DNA from: Gemmatimonadaceae bacterium
GTDB taxonomy: Bacteria; Gemmatimonadota; Gemmatimonadetes; Gemmatimonadales; Gemmatimonadaceae
Reading direction: 5' to 3'
DNA length: 64,000 nucleotides
Assembly (NCBI GenBank): GCA_019186945.1
Contig: JABAQJ010000010.1
Location: 45,496 to 109,495 of the forward strand
Every line of letters starts with the position of its first letter. Positions within the stretch are counted from its first letter, which is position 1. The notes beneath the pieces were generated by a model. The model was given only the letters and a program-made list of their open reading frames with translations, had not been told where the DNA came from and ran no database searches. This document shows, one piece after another, positions 26,291-35,942 of the stretch. The position numbers and the translations under genes were made by a program.

Positions 26291-28675
26291 ATGAACCGAC
26301 ACGCGCTGGCCGTTCTGGAGTTTGACCGTGCACTCGAGTTTGTGGCAGGGTATGCCTCTTCCGCTCCTGGCGCCCGCGCCGTGCGGGAGCGTTCACCGCG
26401 CGCCGATCGGGATGAGGTCGAACGCGAACTCGCGATGGTGTTCGCTCTGGTGGCCATGCTCCGCGGGGAAGTTGGTTGGGGCCTGCCCGCCATTCCCGAC
26501 TGCCAGCAGGCGCTCGTCCGGTTGCGGATCGAGGGGACGACGCTCACCGGCATGGAAGTGCTGCAGATCTGGACGCTGCTTCGCGGCTCGCGCCTGGTGC
26601 ATGAAGCGTTAGGTGACGCGCGGCATCCCGCGATGTCGCTGGCTCTCCTCGCGGATCTGCGGATTCGCCTCTTCGTTGACAGGCGCCTGGAGGAAGCCAT
26701 CGAGCGTGTGGTTGACGACGATGGGCTGGTGCGCGATGACGCGTCGCCGGCGCTGCGACGCATCAGGCGCGAGTTGCGGTCCTCCGAAGGCGATCTCGTC
26801 TCGCTGCTGGAGCGGATCATGGGGCGCCTGGAATCGCAGCATCGCGTCCTCGATATGTCGATCACCATGCGCAACGGACGCTACGTGATTCCCGTCCGGC
26901 GCGAAGCGGCGCGATCCGTCGGCGGGATCGTGCATGATGTCTCCCACACGGGAGCGACAGTCTTCGTCGAGCCGCCGGCTGCAATCGCCGAGTGCAACCG
27001 GATTCGCGAACTGGAGGGCGAGGAAGCGCGTGAAGTAGACCGCATCATGTTGGAGCTGGCAGACCGACTTCGTCCCGAAGCCGAGGCGATGCATGGTAGC
27101 ATGGATGCGCTCGTGACGCTCGACGATCTCCACGCAAGGGCGCGCTATGCCATCGCCTTCGAGTGCCAGCCTGTCGCACTGTGCCTTCCCTTGGACGGCT
27201 TCGATGTCCGTAGGGGCCGCCACCCTCTGCTCCTGGCCCAGGGAGTGGCCGTGGTCCCGTTCGATCTGCAGCTGCTCCCACTGGAGCGAACGCTGCTCAT
27301 CTCCGGTCCGAACACGGGTGGGAAGACAGTGCTGCTCAAGACGCTCGGGCTGTTCGCGGCGATGCTGCAGAGCGGCATCCCGGTCCCCGTTGCGCGCCAG
27401 AGTCGGTTGGCGGTGTTCGACGACTTGTTTGCCGACATCGGCGACGAGCAGTCGATCGAGGCGTCACTCTCGACATTCAGCGCGCACGTGAAGAACCTCG
27501 GGGAAGTACTCGATGCGGCCACGGAGCACTCGCTGGTTCTGATCGACGAACTTGGCTCGGGTACGGACCCGCTCGAGGGCGCTGCCATTGGCGGAGCGAT
27601 AATCGAGGCGCTGACGACGCGCGGCGCGACGACGATCGCCACCACACACCTCGGAGCACTCAAGGAACTTGCCTCCGAAATGCCTGCTGTGGTGAACGCA
27701 TCGCTACAGTTCGACGAGCGGGTACTGGCACCCACATACAACCTCACGAAGGGGATCCCGGGTCGATCGTATGGCATCAGTATCGCGCGGAGGTTGCGAC
27801 TGCCGGAAGAAGTGCTGGCGCGCGCGGAGGCGCGGATTCCCCAGGTCGAGCGCGATGTGGCGGCGCTCCTACGCACGCTTCAGGCACGGGAGAATGAGCT
27901 GGCGGTGCAGCTGTTGCACGCGGAGCGGACGAGTGCGGAGAACGAAGCGCGAGCGGCGTCGCTGCAGCAACGCGAACGAGAGGTTCGCGACCGGGAACGA
28001 GCGGTAGAGCGCGAGGCGCGCCGCGAGGCCCGTGGTTTCCTCCTCCAGGCGCGCGCGGAGGTCGAACGCACTATTCGCGACTTGCGATCACGCGCCGAGT
28101 CGGACGTCGACGAAGCGGCGCGCGTCGCTCGCCAGAGCATCGAGCAGATGGCGGCGGAGCAGGGGGCGCACCTCGCCGCGCTGGAAGAAGTACGGCCCGA
28201 GGAGACACCACTGCGACCGATACGCGGCGATCTTCCTAAGATCGGCGATCGTGTCGAGGTACTTTCCATGGAGGGCAGGGAAGGGCGTCTGGTCGAGCGT
28301 CGAGGCGACACCTGCGTGGTGGCGATAGGCACGGTGAAGATGTCGTTCCCGATCACCGGAGTCCGTCGCTCAGGGCGGGACAGGCGTGCGCCTGAGGCGA
28401 TCGTGCCGATGCGGGGCGACCTGCCTGACGACGCGGTTCCGACGGAGATCGACTTGCGCGGTCTGCGCGTGGGCGACCTCGACGACATCGTCCTGACGGC
28501 GCTCGATGCCGCGATCCGGGCGGACCTGCGGTCGCTGCGCATCATTCATGGGAAGGGCACGGGAGCACTCAGAGACCGCGTTGCCGAAATGCTGCGAAAG
28601 GACACTCGCGTGAAGAGCTTTCGACTGGGCGCCTGGAACGAAGGCGGCGCTGGCGTGACGGTCGCGGACCTGTGA
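26291..28675 (+). CDS. mutS2: MutS2 (RqcU-type) ATPase with Smr domain
   Basis: MutS2 proteins are MutS-like ATPases linked to suppression of homologous recombination and to collided-ribosome splitting. The core has Walker A GPNTGGKT near residue 339 and LIDELGSGTDPLEG near 417; a long coiled-coil arm (about 510-630, rich in Glu/Arg/Ala) precedes a KOW-like segment and the C-terminal Smr domain with DLRGLRVGDL and HGKGTG (about 753). Mismatch-recognition domain I of MutS is absent, as expected. Length 794 is normal. GTGA couples it to dnaG. Confidence 0.95.
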   Translation: MNRHALAVLEFDRALEFVAGYASSAPGARAVRERSPRADRDEVERELAMVFALVAMLRGEVGWGLPAIPDCQQALVRLRIEGTTLTGMEVLQIWTLLRGSRLVHEALGDARHPAMSLALLADLRIRLFVDRRLEEAIERVVDDDGLVRDDASPALRRIRRELRSSEGDLVSLLERIMGRLESQHRVLDMSITMRNGRYVIPVRREAARSVGGIVHDVSHTGATVFVEPPAAIAECNRIRELEGEEAREVDRIMLELADRLRPEAEAMHGSMDALVTLDDLHARARYAIAFECQPVALCLPLDGFDVRRGRHPLLLAQGVAVVPFDLQLLPLERTLLISGPNTGGKTVLLKTLGLFAAMLQSGIPVPVARQSRLAVFDDLFADIGDEQSIEASLSTFSAHVKNLGEVLDAATEHSLVLIDELGSGTDPLEGAAIGGAIIEALTTRGATTIATTHLGALKELASEMPAVVNASLQFDERVLAPTYNLTKGIPGRSYGISIARRLRLPEEVLARAEARIPQVERDVAALLRTLQARENELAVQLLHAERTSAENEARAASLQQREREVRDRERAVEREARREARGFLLQARAEVERTIRDLRSRAESDVDEAARVARQSIEQMAAEQGAHLAALEEVRPEETPLRPIRGDLPKIGDRVEVLSMEGREGRLVERRGDTCVVAIGTVKMSFPITGVRRSGRDRRAPEAIVPMRGDLPDDAVPTEIDLRGLRVGDLDDIVLTALDAAIRADLRSLRIIHGKGTGALRDRVAEMLRKDTRVKSFRLGAWNEGGAGVTVADL

Positions 28676-30483
28676 TCCCCGACGATGAAGTCGAACGCGT
28701 CCGGGAGATGGCGGATATCGTCGCCATCATCGGAGAGCACGTCGCCTTGAAGAAGTCGGGCGCCGACTTCCGCGGGCCGTGTCCTTTCCACCAGGGTACG
28801 CACAAGAACTTCTCGGTCTCGCCGCGACGGCGTGCCTATCACTGCTTCGTGTGTGGCGAAGGGGGCGACGTCTTCTCTTTCCTGATGAAGCGACTCGGTC
28901 TGGACTGGCCGACAGCGGTGCGCATGGCCGCGCAGAAGAGTGGCATCGATCTGCGTGAAGTCCGGATGCGGCGCGAAGGACCGGATCCGCGCGAGCCCCT
29001 CTGGGAAGTGAATGGCGCCGCGCAGGCATATTTCGAGCGTGTGCTCTGGGATGATCCATCGGGACAGCCCGCACGCGAGTACCTGGCTCATCGTGAAATC
29101 CCAGAGGAATCGGCCCGGCGCTTCGGGGTGGGTTTCGCGCCCCGCGAGATCGGCGTGTTGCGCGCGGCACTCGCGACGCTGGGCTTCGACGACGATAGGC
29201 TGCTTGAGGCCGGGTTGCTGGTCAGGCACGAGGAGGCGAGCGAACCGCGCCCCCGCTTCCGCAACCGGATTGTTTTTCCGATCCAGGACGCCGCCGGGCA
29301 CGTCGTCGGATTCGGCGGCAGGCTGATCGGTCCAGGCGAACCGAAGTATCTCAACACCGGCGAGACGCCCGCCTTCAGCAAGGGAAAGCTTCTCTACGGC
29401 CTGCACCTGGCCAGGAATCCGATGCGTCGTACCGACCGCGCATTGATCGTCGAGGGATATGTAGATGTCCTTCGGCTGAATACAGCGGGGATCGAAGAGG
29501 TGGTCGCGCCCCTGGGGACAGCCCTAACGAGCGATCAGGCGACGCTAGTTACACGGTACTCGAAGAACGTTTTCCTGCTCTATGACAGCGACAAAGCCGG
29601 GCTCAAGGCGACCTTTCGGGCCGGCGACGCCCTGCTTGCCAACAGCGCCATCGTCAGAGTCGTTTCGCTGCCTGCCGGCGAGGATCCTGACACCTTTGTG
29701 CAGAAACGCGGCCGCGAAGCGCTGGAGAAGGAGATCGAACAGTCGATCGACGTCTTCGAGCGAAAAGTACAGCTGCTCCAGCGAGCCGGGTGGTTTGCGG
29801 ACCTGCACCGGCGGCGCAAGGCGATCGACCACTTGCTGCCAACGCTGCGCGCAACGAGCGACCCGCTGACGCGCGACATGTACGTCGGTCGCGCAGCGGA
29901 AGCCTCCGGTCTGGACAGGCGGCTGCTCGCCAGGGAGATAACGGATAGCGCAGGACGCGCCCATGGAGAGGCGCCACCGGGCACGCAAGTCGCGCGGCCG
30001 AAGACATCGGCAGTGCCATCGAAGGGGGCTCACAGATCGAATCGCACCTCCCGCAAGAGCGCCGGCCTGTCCGCCGAGCGTGAACTGGTGCGAGCAATGC
30101 TCCAGGTCAGAATGTATGTTGAGAGGGTGGGGGAGCGGTTGAATCCCGACGAGTTTCGAGACGAGCGGTACCGTGAGATTTTCGCGACGCTCATCGAGCT
30201 TGGGCCGGACGTCCTTGCGGAGGATCTCGAGGCTGCGCTGAGCCCACCGGCGGTCGCGGCGCTCGATGAACTGATCGCGGAGCCGGATGCGATTCAGGAC
30301 TTCGAACGAACGGTGCAGCACAGCCTGACACGCCTGGAACGACGGGTGCTGGAGGAGCGTGGCCAGGAGATCAACCGCCTGTTGTCGACGGCCACGCCGG
30401 AAGAGAAGGACGGGTTGTTGAAAGCGAAACAGGAGAACTCGGAAGCGATCCGGCGACTCGCGGAAAGCGGATCGAACGCCTGA
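28672..30483 (+). CDS. dnaG: DNA primase DnaG
   Basis: Makes RNA primers for replication. The CHC2 zinc ribbon has C37, H40, C58, C61; the TOPRIM domain has VEGYVDVLRL near residue 258 and LLYDSDKAG; a C-terminal helicase-interaction region follows. Length 603 is typical. GTG 28672 overlaps mutS2 by four bases. rpoD, its frequent partner, is not in the window; a zinc-ribbon coiled-coil gene follows instead. Confidence 0.96.
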   Translation: MIPDDEVERVREMADIVAIIGEHVALKKSGADFRGPCPFHQGTHKNFSVSPRRRAYHCFVCGEGGDVFSFLMKRLGLDWPTAVRMAAQKSGIDLREVRMRREGPDPREPLWEVNGAAQAYFERVLWDDPSGQPAREYLAHREIPEESARRFGVGFAPREIGVLRAALATLGFDDDRLLEAGLLVRHEEASEPRPRFRNRIVFPIQDAAGHVVGFGGRLIGPGEPKYLNTGETPAFSKGKLLYGLHLARNPMRRTDRALIVEGYVDVLRLNTAGIEEVVAPLGTALTSDQATLVTRYSKNVFLLYDSDKAGLKATFRAGDALLANSAIVRVVSLPAGEDPDTFVQKRGREALEKEIEQSIDVFERKVQLLQRAGWFADLHRRRKAIDHLLPTLRATSDPLTRDMYVGRAAEASGLDRRLLAREITDSAGRAHGEAPPGTQVARPKTSAVPSKGAHRSNRTSRKSAGLSAERELVRAMLQVRMYVERVGERLNPDEFRDERYREIFATLIELGPDVLAEDLEAALSPPAVAALDELIAEPDAIQDFERTVQHSLTRLERRVLEERGQEINRLLSTATPEEKDGLLKAKQENSEAIRRLAESGSNA

Positions 30484-30512
30484 AGCCCGGGCAGATGCCC
30501 TCTGGAGGAATA

Positions 30513-31217
30513 GTGACACCGGAAACTACCAGTCTGTTACTGCTGCAATCCGACGACGACGTAGTAGATCTGCTGCGCGCCGCGGCTGCGGAACTGGAGC
30601 CCCGTCGGCGAGCGCTGGAAGCGGAGCGAGAGGGAGCGCTTCGCAAGTTGACTCAGGCGCGTGCGGCCGTAGAAGCTGACGAGCGCAGGATACGGGATAT
30701 CGAGGCCAGGATAGCGGACCACAAGGCGCGCCAGGAGCGCAACCTGGCGCATCTCGACGCCGTCAAGCGCATGCGCGAAGCAACGGCGGCAATGATGCAG
30801 GTAGAGTCGGGGAAGAAGATTCTCTTCGAGGAAGAGAGTGCGTACCGAAGCGTTGTTGCGCGCGTTGCCGACGGACTTGCCGCGGTATCAGCACATGAGA
30901 AGGCTCTGGCAGACATGGAGATCGCTCAGTCAGATGCTCGTCGGGCGCTGGACGCGGAACACGCCGCGATCTCCGCGCAACTGAGCGCCGCGCTTGCGAA
31001 GCGGACCGAGTCGTCCAAAGGCGTGCGGCCGCCGCTGCTGGCGAAGTACGAGCGCATTCGCGGTCGCCGCGCCGCGCAGGCGGTCTACGCATTGAGCGAT
31101 GGCGCTTGCGCATGCTGCGACACGGCCGTGCCGGTACAGCGCCGGATTCTCATGGTAAGTTCCGGTAGCATCGAGGTCTGTGAGACGTGTGGCGTGTTGC
31201 TGTACGCAACCGAATGA
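30513..31217 (+). CDS. Coiled-coil zinc-ribbon protein (CdsZ / DUF164 type)
   Basis: The first 160 residues form a long charged coiled-coil hairpin and the C-terminus is a C4 zinc ribbon: CACC and CETC (about 30 residues apart). This is the architecture of the C4-type zinc-ribbon family found next to dnaG or rpoD in many bacteria; its function is not established, with nucleic-acid or secretion-adapter roles proposed for relatives. GTG 30513 follows GGAGGA (30504-30509) and is preferred over ATG 30495, which has no ribosome site; this gives 234 residues. Confidence 0.85.
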   Translation: MTPETTSLLLLQSDDDVVDLLRAAAAELEPRRRALEAEREGALRKLTQARAAVEADERRIRDIEARIADHKARQERNLAHLDAVKRMREATAAMMQVESGKKILFEEESAYRSVVARVADGLAAVSAHEKALADMEIAQSDARRALDAEHAAISAQLSAALAKRTESSKGVRPPLLAKYERIRGRRAAQAVYALSDGACACCDTAVPVQRRILMVSSGSIEVCETCGVLLYATE

Positions 31218-31245
31218 TGACGGGCCTGCCGCGACGAGCGGGTAT

Positions 31246-32973
31246 ATGCAGCACATGAGTCTTGCCGGTGAACAACGCCTCCAGGCGCGCTGGCTTCACC
31301 CGAAGCCGGTAGATCCCTCGGTGATCGGTGCTCTGACGGAGGCACTGCAGGTTTCTCCACTGGTGTGCACTCTCCTGGCTGCCCGCGGTTACGCCGACAT
31401 AGACCAGGCCAAACGATTCCTTCGTCCGCGTCTGGATCAGTTGCACGATCCCGCGCTAATGACAGGAATGGACTGTGCGGTGGATCGGCTGTCTCGCGCG
31501 ATCGGTGCTGGCGAACCCATTCTCGTTCACGGCGACTACGACGTCGACGGCATGTGCTCGACGACCATCCTGACGCGCACGATCCGTTCGTTGGGGGGTA
31601 TCGCGCACGCTTTCATTCCGCACCGGCTGACCGATGGCTACGACCTTGGCGAGGCTGGCGTGCGTGCGGCGCGAGCGGCTGGTGCGCGTGTCGTCGTCAC
31701 ATGCGATTGTGGTACGAGCGCCCATGCTGCGGTGCGGTCGCTCGCGGCCCAGGGGATCGACGTGATCATTACCGACCACCACTTGCCGAGCCAGGCGCCG
31801 CCGCAGTGTCTTGCGATCCTGAATCCGAGGGTACCGGGGAACGCATACCCGGACAAGGATCTTTGCGCGGCCGGAGTCGTGTTCAAGCTGGCGATCGCGC
31901 TGTTGACGGCGAACCACGCCAACGCATCCTTCGCGTTCCGGATGCTGGATTTGGTGGCGCTGGCGACGGTGGCGGACGTGGCTCCCCTGCGTGGGGAGAA
32001 CCGCGTGATGGTACGGTATGGCTTGCGCCTGTTGCGAGAGACACAGCACGCCGGACTGCGTGCCCTGCTCATGTCTTCCGGCCTCGATGAGAAGGAGATC
32101 ACGGCCGGACGCGTCGGATTCATCCTTGCTCCGCGACTCAACGCGGTCGGACGGATCGGGAACGCGATGCGTGGGTTGGAACTGCTGATGACGGACGATA
32201 TGACTCGTGCGATGGACATCGCGCGAGAACTCGAGGAACTGAATCGTGCCCGCCAGGATCTGGACCGGGAGACCCTGGTCGAGGTGCGCGAAACCGCCGC
32301 GCGACAGGTGGCCGAGGGCCGCTACGGACTGGTGGCCTCCTCCGAGCGGTGGCATCCTGGCGTGATCGGTATCGTCGCCTCGCGGATTGTCGAGGAGTTC
32401 AATCGGCCGACGATGATGATCGCCGTCCAGGATGGCATCGGCAAAGGCTCTGGCAGGTCGATCGGGGCGTTCGACCTGCATGCCGGTCTTTCGGCGTGCG
32501 CCGACCTCCTGACGCGGTACGGCGGTCATCGTGCCGCCGCCGGTGTCACGATCGATCCAGCGCGAATCGACGCGTTTGCACAGCGTTTCGCGGACGTGGC
32601 GCGCGATCGTCTCTCGCCCGACGACCTCGTTCCGGAGGTCCGTGTGGACCTGGTCGTGGGAATTGATGACGCCAACAGTGAACTCGAGCAGGTGCTGCGG
32701 TACTTCGAGCCATACGGGATGGGCAATCCGGCGCCGACGATGCAGACCGATGGAGTGAGGCTGGTCGGAGCGCCACGGGCGATCGGAGACCGCGGGATGA
32801 GGATGCGCTTCCAGACGGGGACCGGGACGCTCGATGCGGTATGGTGGGGCGCCAACGGCCGTGTCGCCGAACTTCGAGCCGGCGTGGACTACGCCGTTGC
32901 CTTCCGGTTGGAGCTGGATACATGGTTCACGCCGCCACGACTGACGGCGCGCATCCTGGACGTGCGCACCTGA
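31246..32973 (+). CDS. recJ: Single-stranded-DNA-specific exonuclease RecJ
   Basis: RecJ degrades single-stranded DNA 5' to 3' in RecF-pathway and mismatch repair. The DHH domain shows HGDYDVDG (motif I), CDCG, TDHHLP (motif III with the DHH) and a DHHA1/OB C-terminal half including GGHRAAAGVTI. At about 575 residues it is of normal size. ATG 31246 and ATG 31255 are both possible; neither has an obvious strong ribosome site. The stop overlaps rsmD by TGATG. Confidence 0.95.
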   Translation: MQHMSLAGEQRLQARWLHPKPVDPSVIGALTEALQVSPLVCTLLAARGYADIDQAKRFLRPRLDQLHDPALMTGMDCAVDRLSRAIGAGEPILVHGDYDVDGMCSTTILTRTIRSLGGIAHAFIPHRLTDGYDLGEAGVRAARAAGARVVVTCDCGTSAHAAVRSLAAQGIDVIITDHHLPSQAPPQCLAILNPRVPGNAYPDKDLCAAGVVFKLAIALLTANHANASFAFRMLDLVALATVADVAPLRGENRVMVRYGLRLLRETQHAGLRALLMSSGLDEKEITAGRVGFILAPRLNAVGRIGNAMRGLELLMTDDMTRAMDIARELEELNRARQDLDRETLVEVRETAARQVAEGRYGLVASSERWHPGVIGIVASRIVEEFNRPTMMIAVQDGIGKGSGRSIGAFDLHAGLSACADLLTRYGGHRAAAGVTIDPARIDAFAQRFADVARDRLSPDDLVPEVRVDLVVGIDDANSELEQVLRYFEPYGMGNPAPTMQTDGVRLVGAPRAIGDRGMRMRFQTGTGTLDAVWWGANGRVAELRAGVDYAVAFRLELDTWFTPPRLTARILDVRT

Positions 32974-33512
32974 TGCGGATCATCGCCGGCCGCTGGCGAG
33001 GGCGAACGCTTCGGTCACCAAAGGACGCTCGGGTGCGGCCCACGGCAGATCGCGCGCGGGAGGCCTGGATGAGCATCCTGCAACGAGACATCCCGGAGGC
33101 GCGCGTTCTGGACCTGTTCGCCGGGTCCGGGGCGCTAGGCCTCGAAGCGCTGTCACGTGGTGCGCGACACGTGGATCTGGTGGACTTCTCGACGGCCAGC
33201 CTGCGTGCCATTCGCGCCAATGTGGAGACGCTCGGCGCACTTCCGTATGTCACGCTGCACCGCGAGGACGCCCTTCGGTATGTACGGAAACTGCCGCCGC
33301 TGGCGTTCGACGTTGCCTTCGCTGATCCGCCCTATCGATTCGGAATCGCACAGAAGCTGGCGGATCACTGGCTGGCGACGCCCTTCGCCCGCGTCCTCGG
33401 CATCGAACACGATGTGCACGACCCGCTGCCGGGTGGAGATACCCGTTCCTACGGCGGCACGGCGATTACTCTGTACCGGTACGAGGACGGTGCAGATATC
33501 GGCGGCACCTAA
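32973..33512 (+). CDS. rsmD: 16S rRNA (guanine966-N2)-methyltransferase RsmD
   Basis: A 179-residue SAM methyltransferase. MRIIAGRWRGRTL at the start, RPTADRAREAWMSIL, the SAM loop DLFAGSGALGLEALSRGA and the catalytic FADPPY are all RsmD hallmarks. The TAA stop lies in a copy of the repeated motif ACCTAACG. coaD follows after 75 bases, the usual rsmD-coaD pairing. Confidence 0.95.
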   Translation: MRIIAGRWRGRTLRSPKDARVRPTADRAREAWMSILQRDIPEARVLDLFAGSGALGLEALSRGARHVDLVDFSTASLRAIRANVETLGALPYVTLHREDALRYVRKLPPLAFDVAFADPPYRFGIAQKLADHWLATPFARVLGIEHDVHDPLPGGDTRSYGGTAITLYRYEDGADIGGT

Positions 33513-33587
33513 CGAGCTTTCGGTACTCGCGCGCTGCCATCCTCGCGACCAGATTTCGCCAACCTGCGACCTCCACCCGATGCCGGC

Positions 33588-34073
33588 ATGACCACGATCG
33601 CGCTCTATGCGGGCTCCTTCGATCCCATCACCCGTGGGCACGAGGATCTGATCCGTCGTGCCATTTCCTTTGTCGACCACCTGATCGTGGCGGTGGCGAC
33701 CAACGTCGCCAAGGCGCCGGTATTCACCGTCGAGGAGCGGGTAGGGTTCATCCGTACGGCGATTGCCGACGTGCAGCGCGTCGAGGTGCAGCGATTCGAC
33801 GGCCTCCTCGTGGACTTCGCGAGGGCTACCGGCGCAAGACTCCTCATTCGTGGCCTTCGTGCCGTGAGCGATTTCGAGTACGAATACCAGATGGCGCTCA
33901 TGAATCGGCATCTCGAAGCCGGGCTGGAAACGATCTTCATGGTGCCATCGCTCGATACGACCTACATCAGTGCCAGCCTGGTCCGGGAAGTCGCGCGGTT
34001 CGGAGGCAGGCTCGAAGGCCTCGTGCATTCCGATGTAGCGGCGGCGTTGAAGCAGCGTTTCAACGTGCGTTAG
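33588..34073 (+). CDS. coaD: Phosphopantetheine adenylyltransferase
   Basis: Catalyses the penultimate step of coenzyme A synthesis. The nucleotidyltransferase motif YAGSFDPITRGHEDLI (T/HxGH type, GH at 17-18 region) and the C-terminal ISASLVREVA motif are present; 161 residues is the standard size. Its TAG stop is inside a perfect CGTTAGGC (34068-34075). pta begins six bases later, linking CoA and acetyl-CoA metabolism. Confidence 0.96.
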   Translation: MTTIALYAGSFDPITRGHEDLIRRAISFVDHLIVAVATNVAKAPVFTVEERVGFIRTAIADVQRVEVQRFDGLLVDFARATGARLLIRGLRAVSDFEYEYQMALMNRHLEAGLETIFMVPSLDTTYISASLVREVARFGGRLEGLVHSDVAAALKQRFNVR

Positions 34074-34079
34074 GCGAAA

Positions 34080-35069
34080 GTGACGTCGCTGGCGCTGGAT
34101 CTGCGGCAGCGCGCTTCGGGCGTACGGCGCCGCATTGCCTTCGCGGAAGGTCAGGACGACCGCGTGCGTGCGGCGGCCGAGCAGCTTGCGGCCGAAGGCA
34201 TTGTGCATCCGGTCCTGGTGCTCGATCGGCGACGGCAAGCGGATCCGGTGCCCTCGGGCGTCGAAGTGATCGAATCGGTGAACGATCGGCGGCGTGAGCG
34301 CGTGCGGGATACCCTGTTGCAACGACGGGCATCGAAGGGCCTCGGGGAGCAGGAGGCGGAGACGCTCAGCGCTGACGCCCTGTTCTTTGCGGATGACCTC
34401 GTACGGGCGGGAGACGTCGACGGGTGTGTTGCGGGGTGCGTTCGTACGACTGCCGAAGTCATGCGTGCAGCGCTTTGGACGATCGGGCCTGCACCGGGGG
34501 TGCGGACCGTGTCGTCCGCATTCTATATGGCGGTGCCCAGGTTCAGGGGAGCAGCGGATGAAGTACTGACGTTCACGGACTGCGCAGTGATACCGCAGCC
34601 CACCGCGGAGCAACTCGCCGACATTGCCATTGCCGCGGCGCTGGATCGCCGGCGTATCGTCGGGGACACACCGTATGTCGCGTTCCTTTCGTTCAGCACA
34701 TACGGCAGCGCACGACATCCGACGGTAGAAAATGTGCGCGCGGCATTGCGACTCGCGCGTGAGCGCGCGCCCGACGTGCAGTTCGACGGTGAGCTGCAGG
34801 GCGATGCGGCGCTCATGACCGCCGTGGCAGCGCGCAAGGCGCCGCGCAGCGAGGTGGCGGGTCGCGCCAATGTGCTGGTGTTTCCATCTCTCGAAGCCGG
34901 GAACATCGCCTACAAGCTGGTCGAGCGCCTCGCGCGCGCGCAGGCCGTCGGGCCCATCATTCAGGGTCTGGCGCGTCCCTGCAACGATCTGTCGCGTGGT
35001 GCGACCACCGACGACATTGTCAATGTCGCCGCGGTTACGGCGCTGCAGGCTGGTATTTCGCATCGTTAG
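34080..35069 (+). CDS. pta: Phosphate acetyltransferase
   Basis: Interconverts acetyl-CoA and acetyl phosphate. The protein is the short (329 residue) PTA_PTB-domain form, without the regulatory N-terminal half of E. coli Pta. [13 protein letters not shown], the Cys-containing [30 protein letters not shown] and GELQGDAAL segments are typical; the C-terminus [17 protein letters not shown] is the family end. GTG 34080 has only a weak ribosome site. No ackA is visible; a phosphate butyryltransferase is a less likely reading. Confidence 0.9.
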   Translation: MTSLALDLRQRASGVRRRIAFAEGQDDRVRAAAEQLAAEGIVHPVLVLDRRRQADPVPSGVEVIESVNDRRRERVRDTLLQRRASKGLGEQEAETLSADALFFADDLVRAGDVDGCVAGCVRTTAEVMRAALWTIGPAPGVRTVSSAFYMAVPRFRGAADEVLTFTDCAVIPQPTAEQLADIAIAAALDRRRIVGDTPYVAFLSFSTYGSARHPTVENVRAALRLARERAPDVQFDGELQGDAALMTAVAARKAPRSEVAGRANVLVFPSLEAGNIAYKLVERLARAQAVGPIIQGLARPCNDLSRGATTDDIVNVAAVTALQAGISHR

Positions 35070-35103
35070 CATCGGGCCACTCGGACCATATCGGGAGCGG
35101 GCA

Positions 35104-35436
35104 ATGGGACTTGTCATCGAGAAGCACGGAGACATCTGTCTCGTACGGGTCGAAGGTCAACTCATCGTCAGCAATCGGCAGGAACTGAAGCAGAAAGTCC
35201 TGGACGAGGTCGAGCGAGGCGACCGCAAGATCCTGATCGACTTCACGAACGCAGGCTATATCGACAGCTCCGGGCTCGGTACTCTGGTCTCGCTGTCGAA
35301 GAAGATCCGGGATCTGGGTGGAGAACTGCGGCTCTCCGGTCTCAACGAGGAGCTGCGGACGTTGTTTGATCTGACAAAACTCGACACGCTGTTCCGTATC
35401 TCGGATGCACCGGAAGCGGGACTGCAGGGTTTCTAG
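35104..35436 (+). CDS. Anti-sigma factor antagonist (STAS domain, RsbV/SpoIIAA type)
   Basis: A 110-residue single STAS domain with the phosphorylatable serine in IDSSGLGTLVS. In partner switching the unphosphorylated protein binds the kinase/anti-sigma factor and frees a sigma factor or another target. A good ribosome site (GGGAGCGG) precedes ATG 35104. The kinase and a PP2C phosphatase follow in order, completing a three-part module; the controlled sigma factor is not in the window. Confidence 0.93.
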   Translation: MGLVIEKHGDICLVRVEGQLIVSNRQELKQKVLDEVERGDRKILIDFTNAGYIDSSGLGTLVSLSKKIRDLGGELRLSGLNEELRTLFDLTKLDTLFRISDAPEAGLQGF

Positions 35437-35483
35437 GGTGCCGGCCGGCGCGCACCTTCCCGCCGCCTGACGGACGTCTCGCG

Positions 35484-35942
35484 ATGCGCCACTCGCTCCC
35501 CGATCGATCGCCGTTGGTTCCCCCAGACCTGCGATTCCCGATCGATGTCCGGATCCCGAGCGACCTGCGCCTGATCGAGCCGCTGGTAGGCGCGGTCATT
35601 CGCGACTGCGCTGCGCACCGTCTCGCCGCTCACCACTGCGCGCTCAACGTTCCCGTGGCACTGACTGAAGCGCTGTCGAACGCCATCCTGTACGGCAATC
35701 TCCTGGACCGGGCGAAGTACGTCCGGCTCCGCGTGACGGTCGACGAGCGTTGCATAGTCTTCGAGGTGACAGACGAGGGCAGTGGCTTCGACCTCGAGCA
35801 GTGCACCACCGATCCGACGACTGCGGAGAACGTTGCGCGAGAGGACGGGCGCGGCCTGTTTCTCATGCGCTGCCTCATGGACCGGGTCGAGCGATACACG
35901 GATGGGGGCAACGTTGTCCGTTTGACGCTGCTGCGGCTGTGA
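35484..35942 (+). CDS. Anti-sigma factor serine kinase (RsbW-like HATPase)
   Basis: A 152-residue GHKL ATPase: N box EALSNAILYGN, G1 box DEGSGFD and G2 box GRGLFLMRCLMD. It should phosphorylate the STAS protein encoded just upstream and bind a sigma factor or other partner. Ends in TGATG overlap with the phosphatase gene. An ATG is used at 35484, without a strong ribosome site. Confidence 0.9.
   Translation: MRHSLPDRSPLVPPDLRFPIDVRIPSDLRLIEPLVGAVIRDCAAHRLAAHHCALNVPVALTEALSNAILYGNLLDRAKYVRLRVTVDERCIVFEVTDEGSGFDLEQCTTDPTTAENVAREDGRGLFLMRCLMDRVERYTDGGNVVRLTLLRL

Noticed and set aside
33153..35135. 660-codon open frame on the - strand across coaD and pta
   Set aside because: Shadow of GC-rich coding DNA; no motifs, and the + strand genes are certain.
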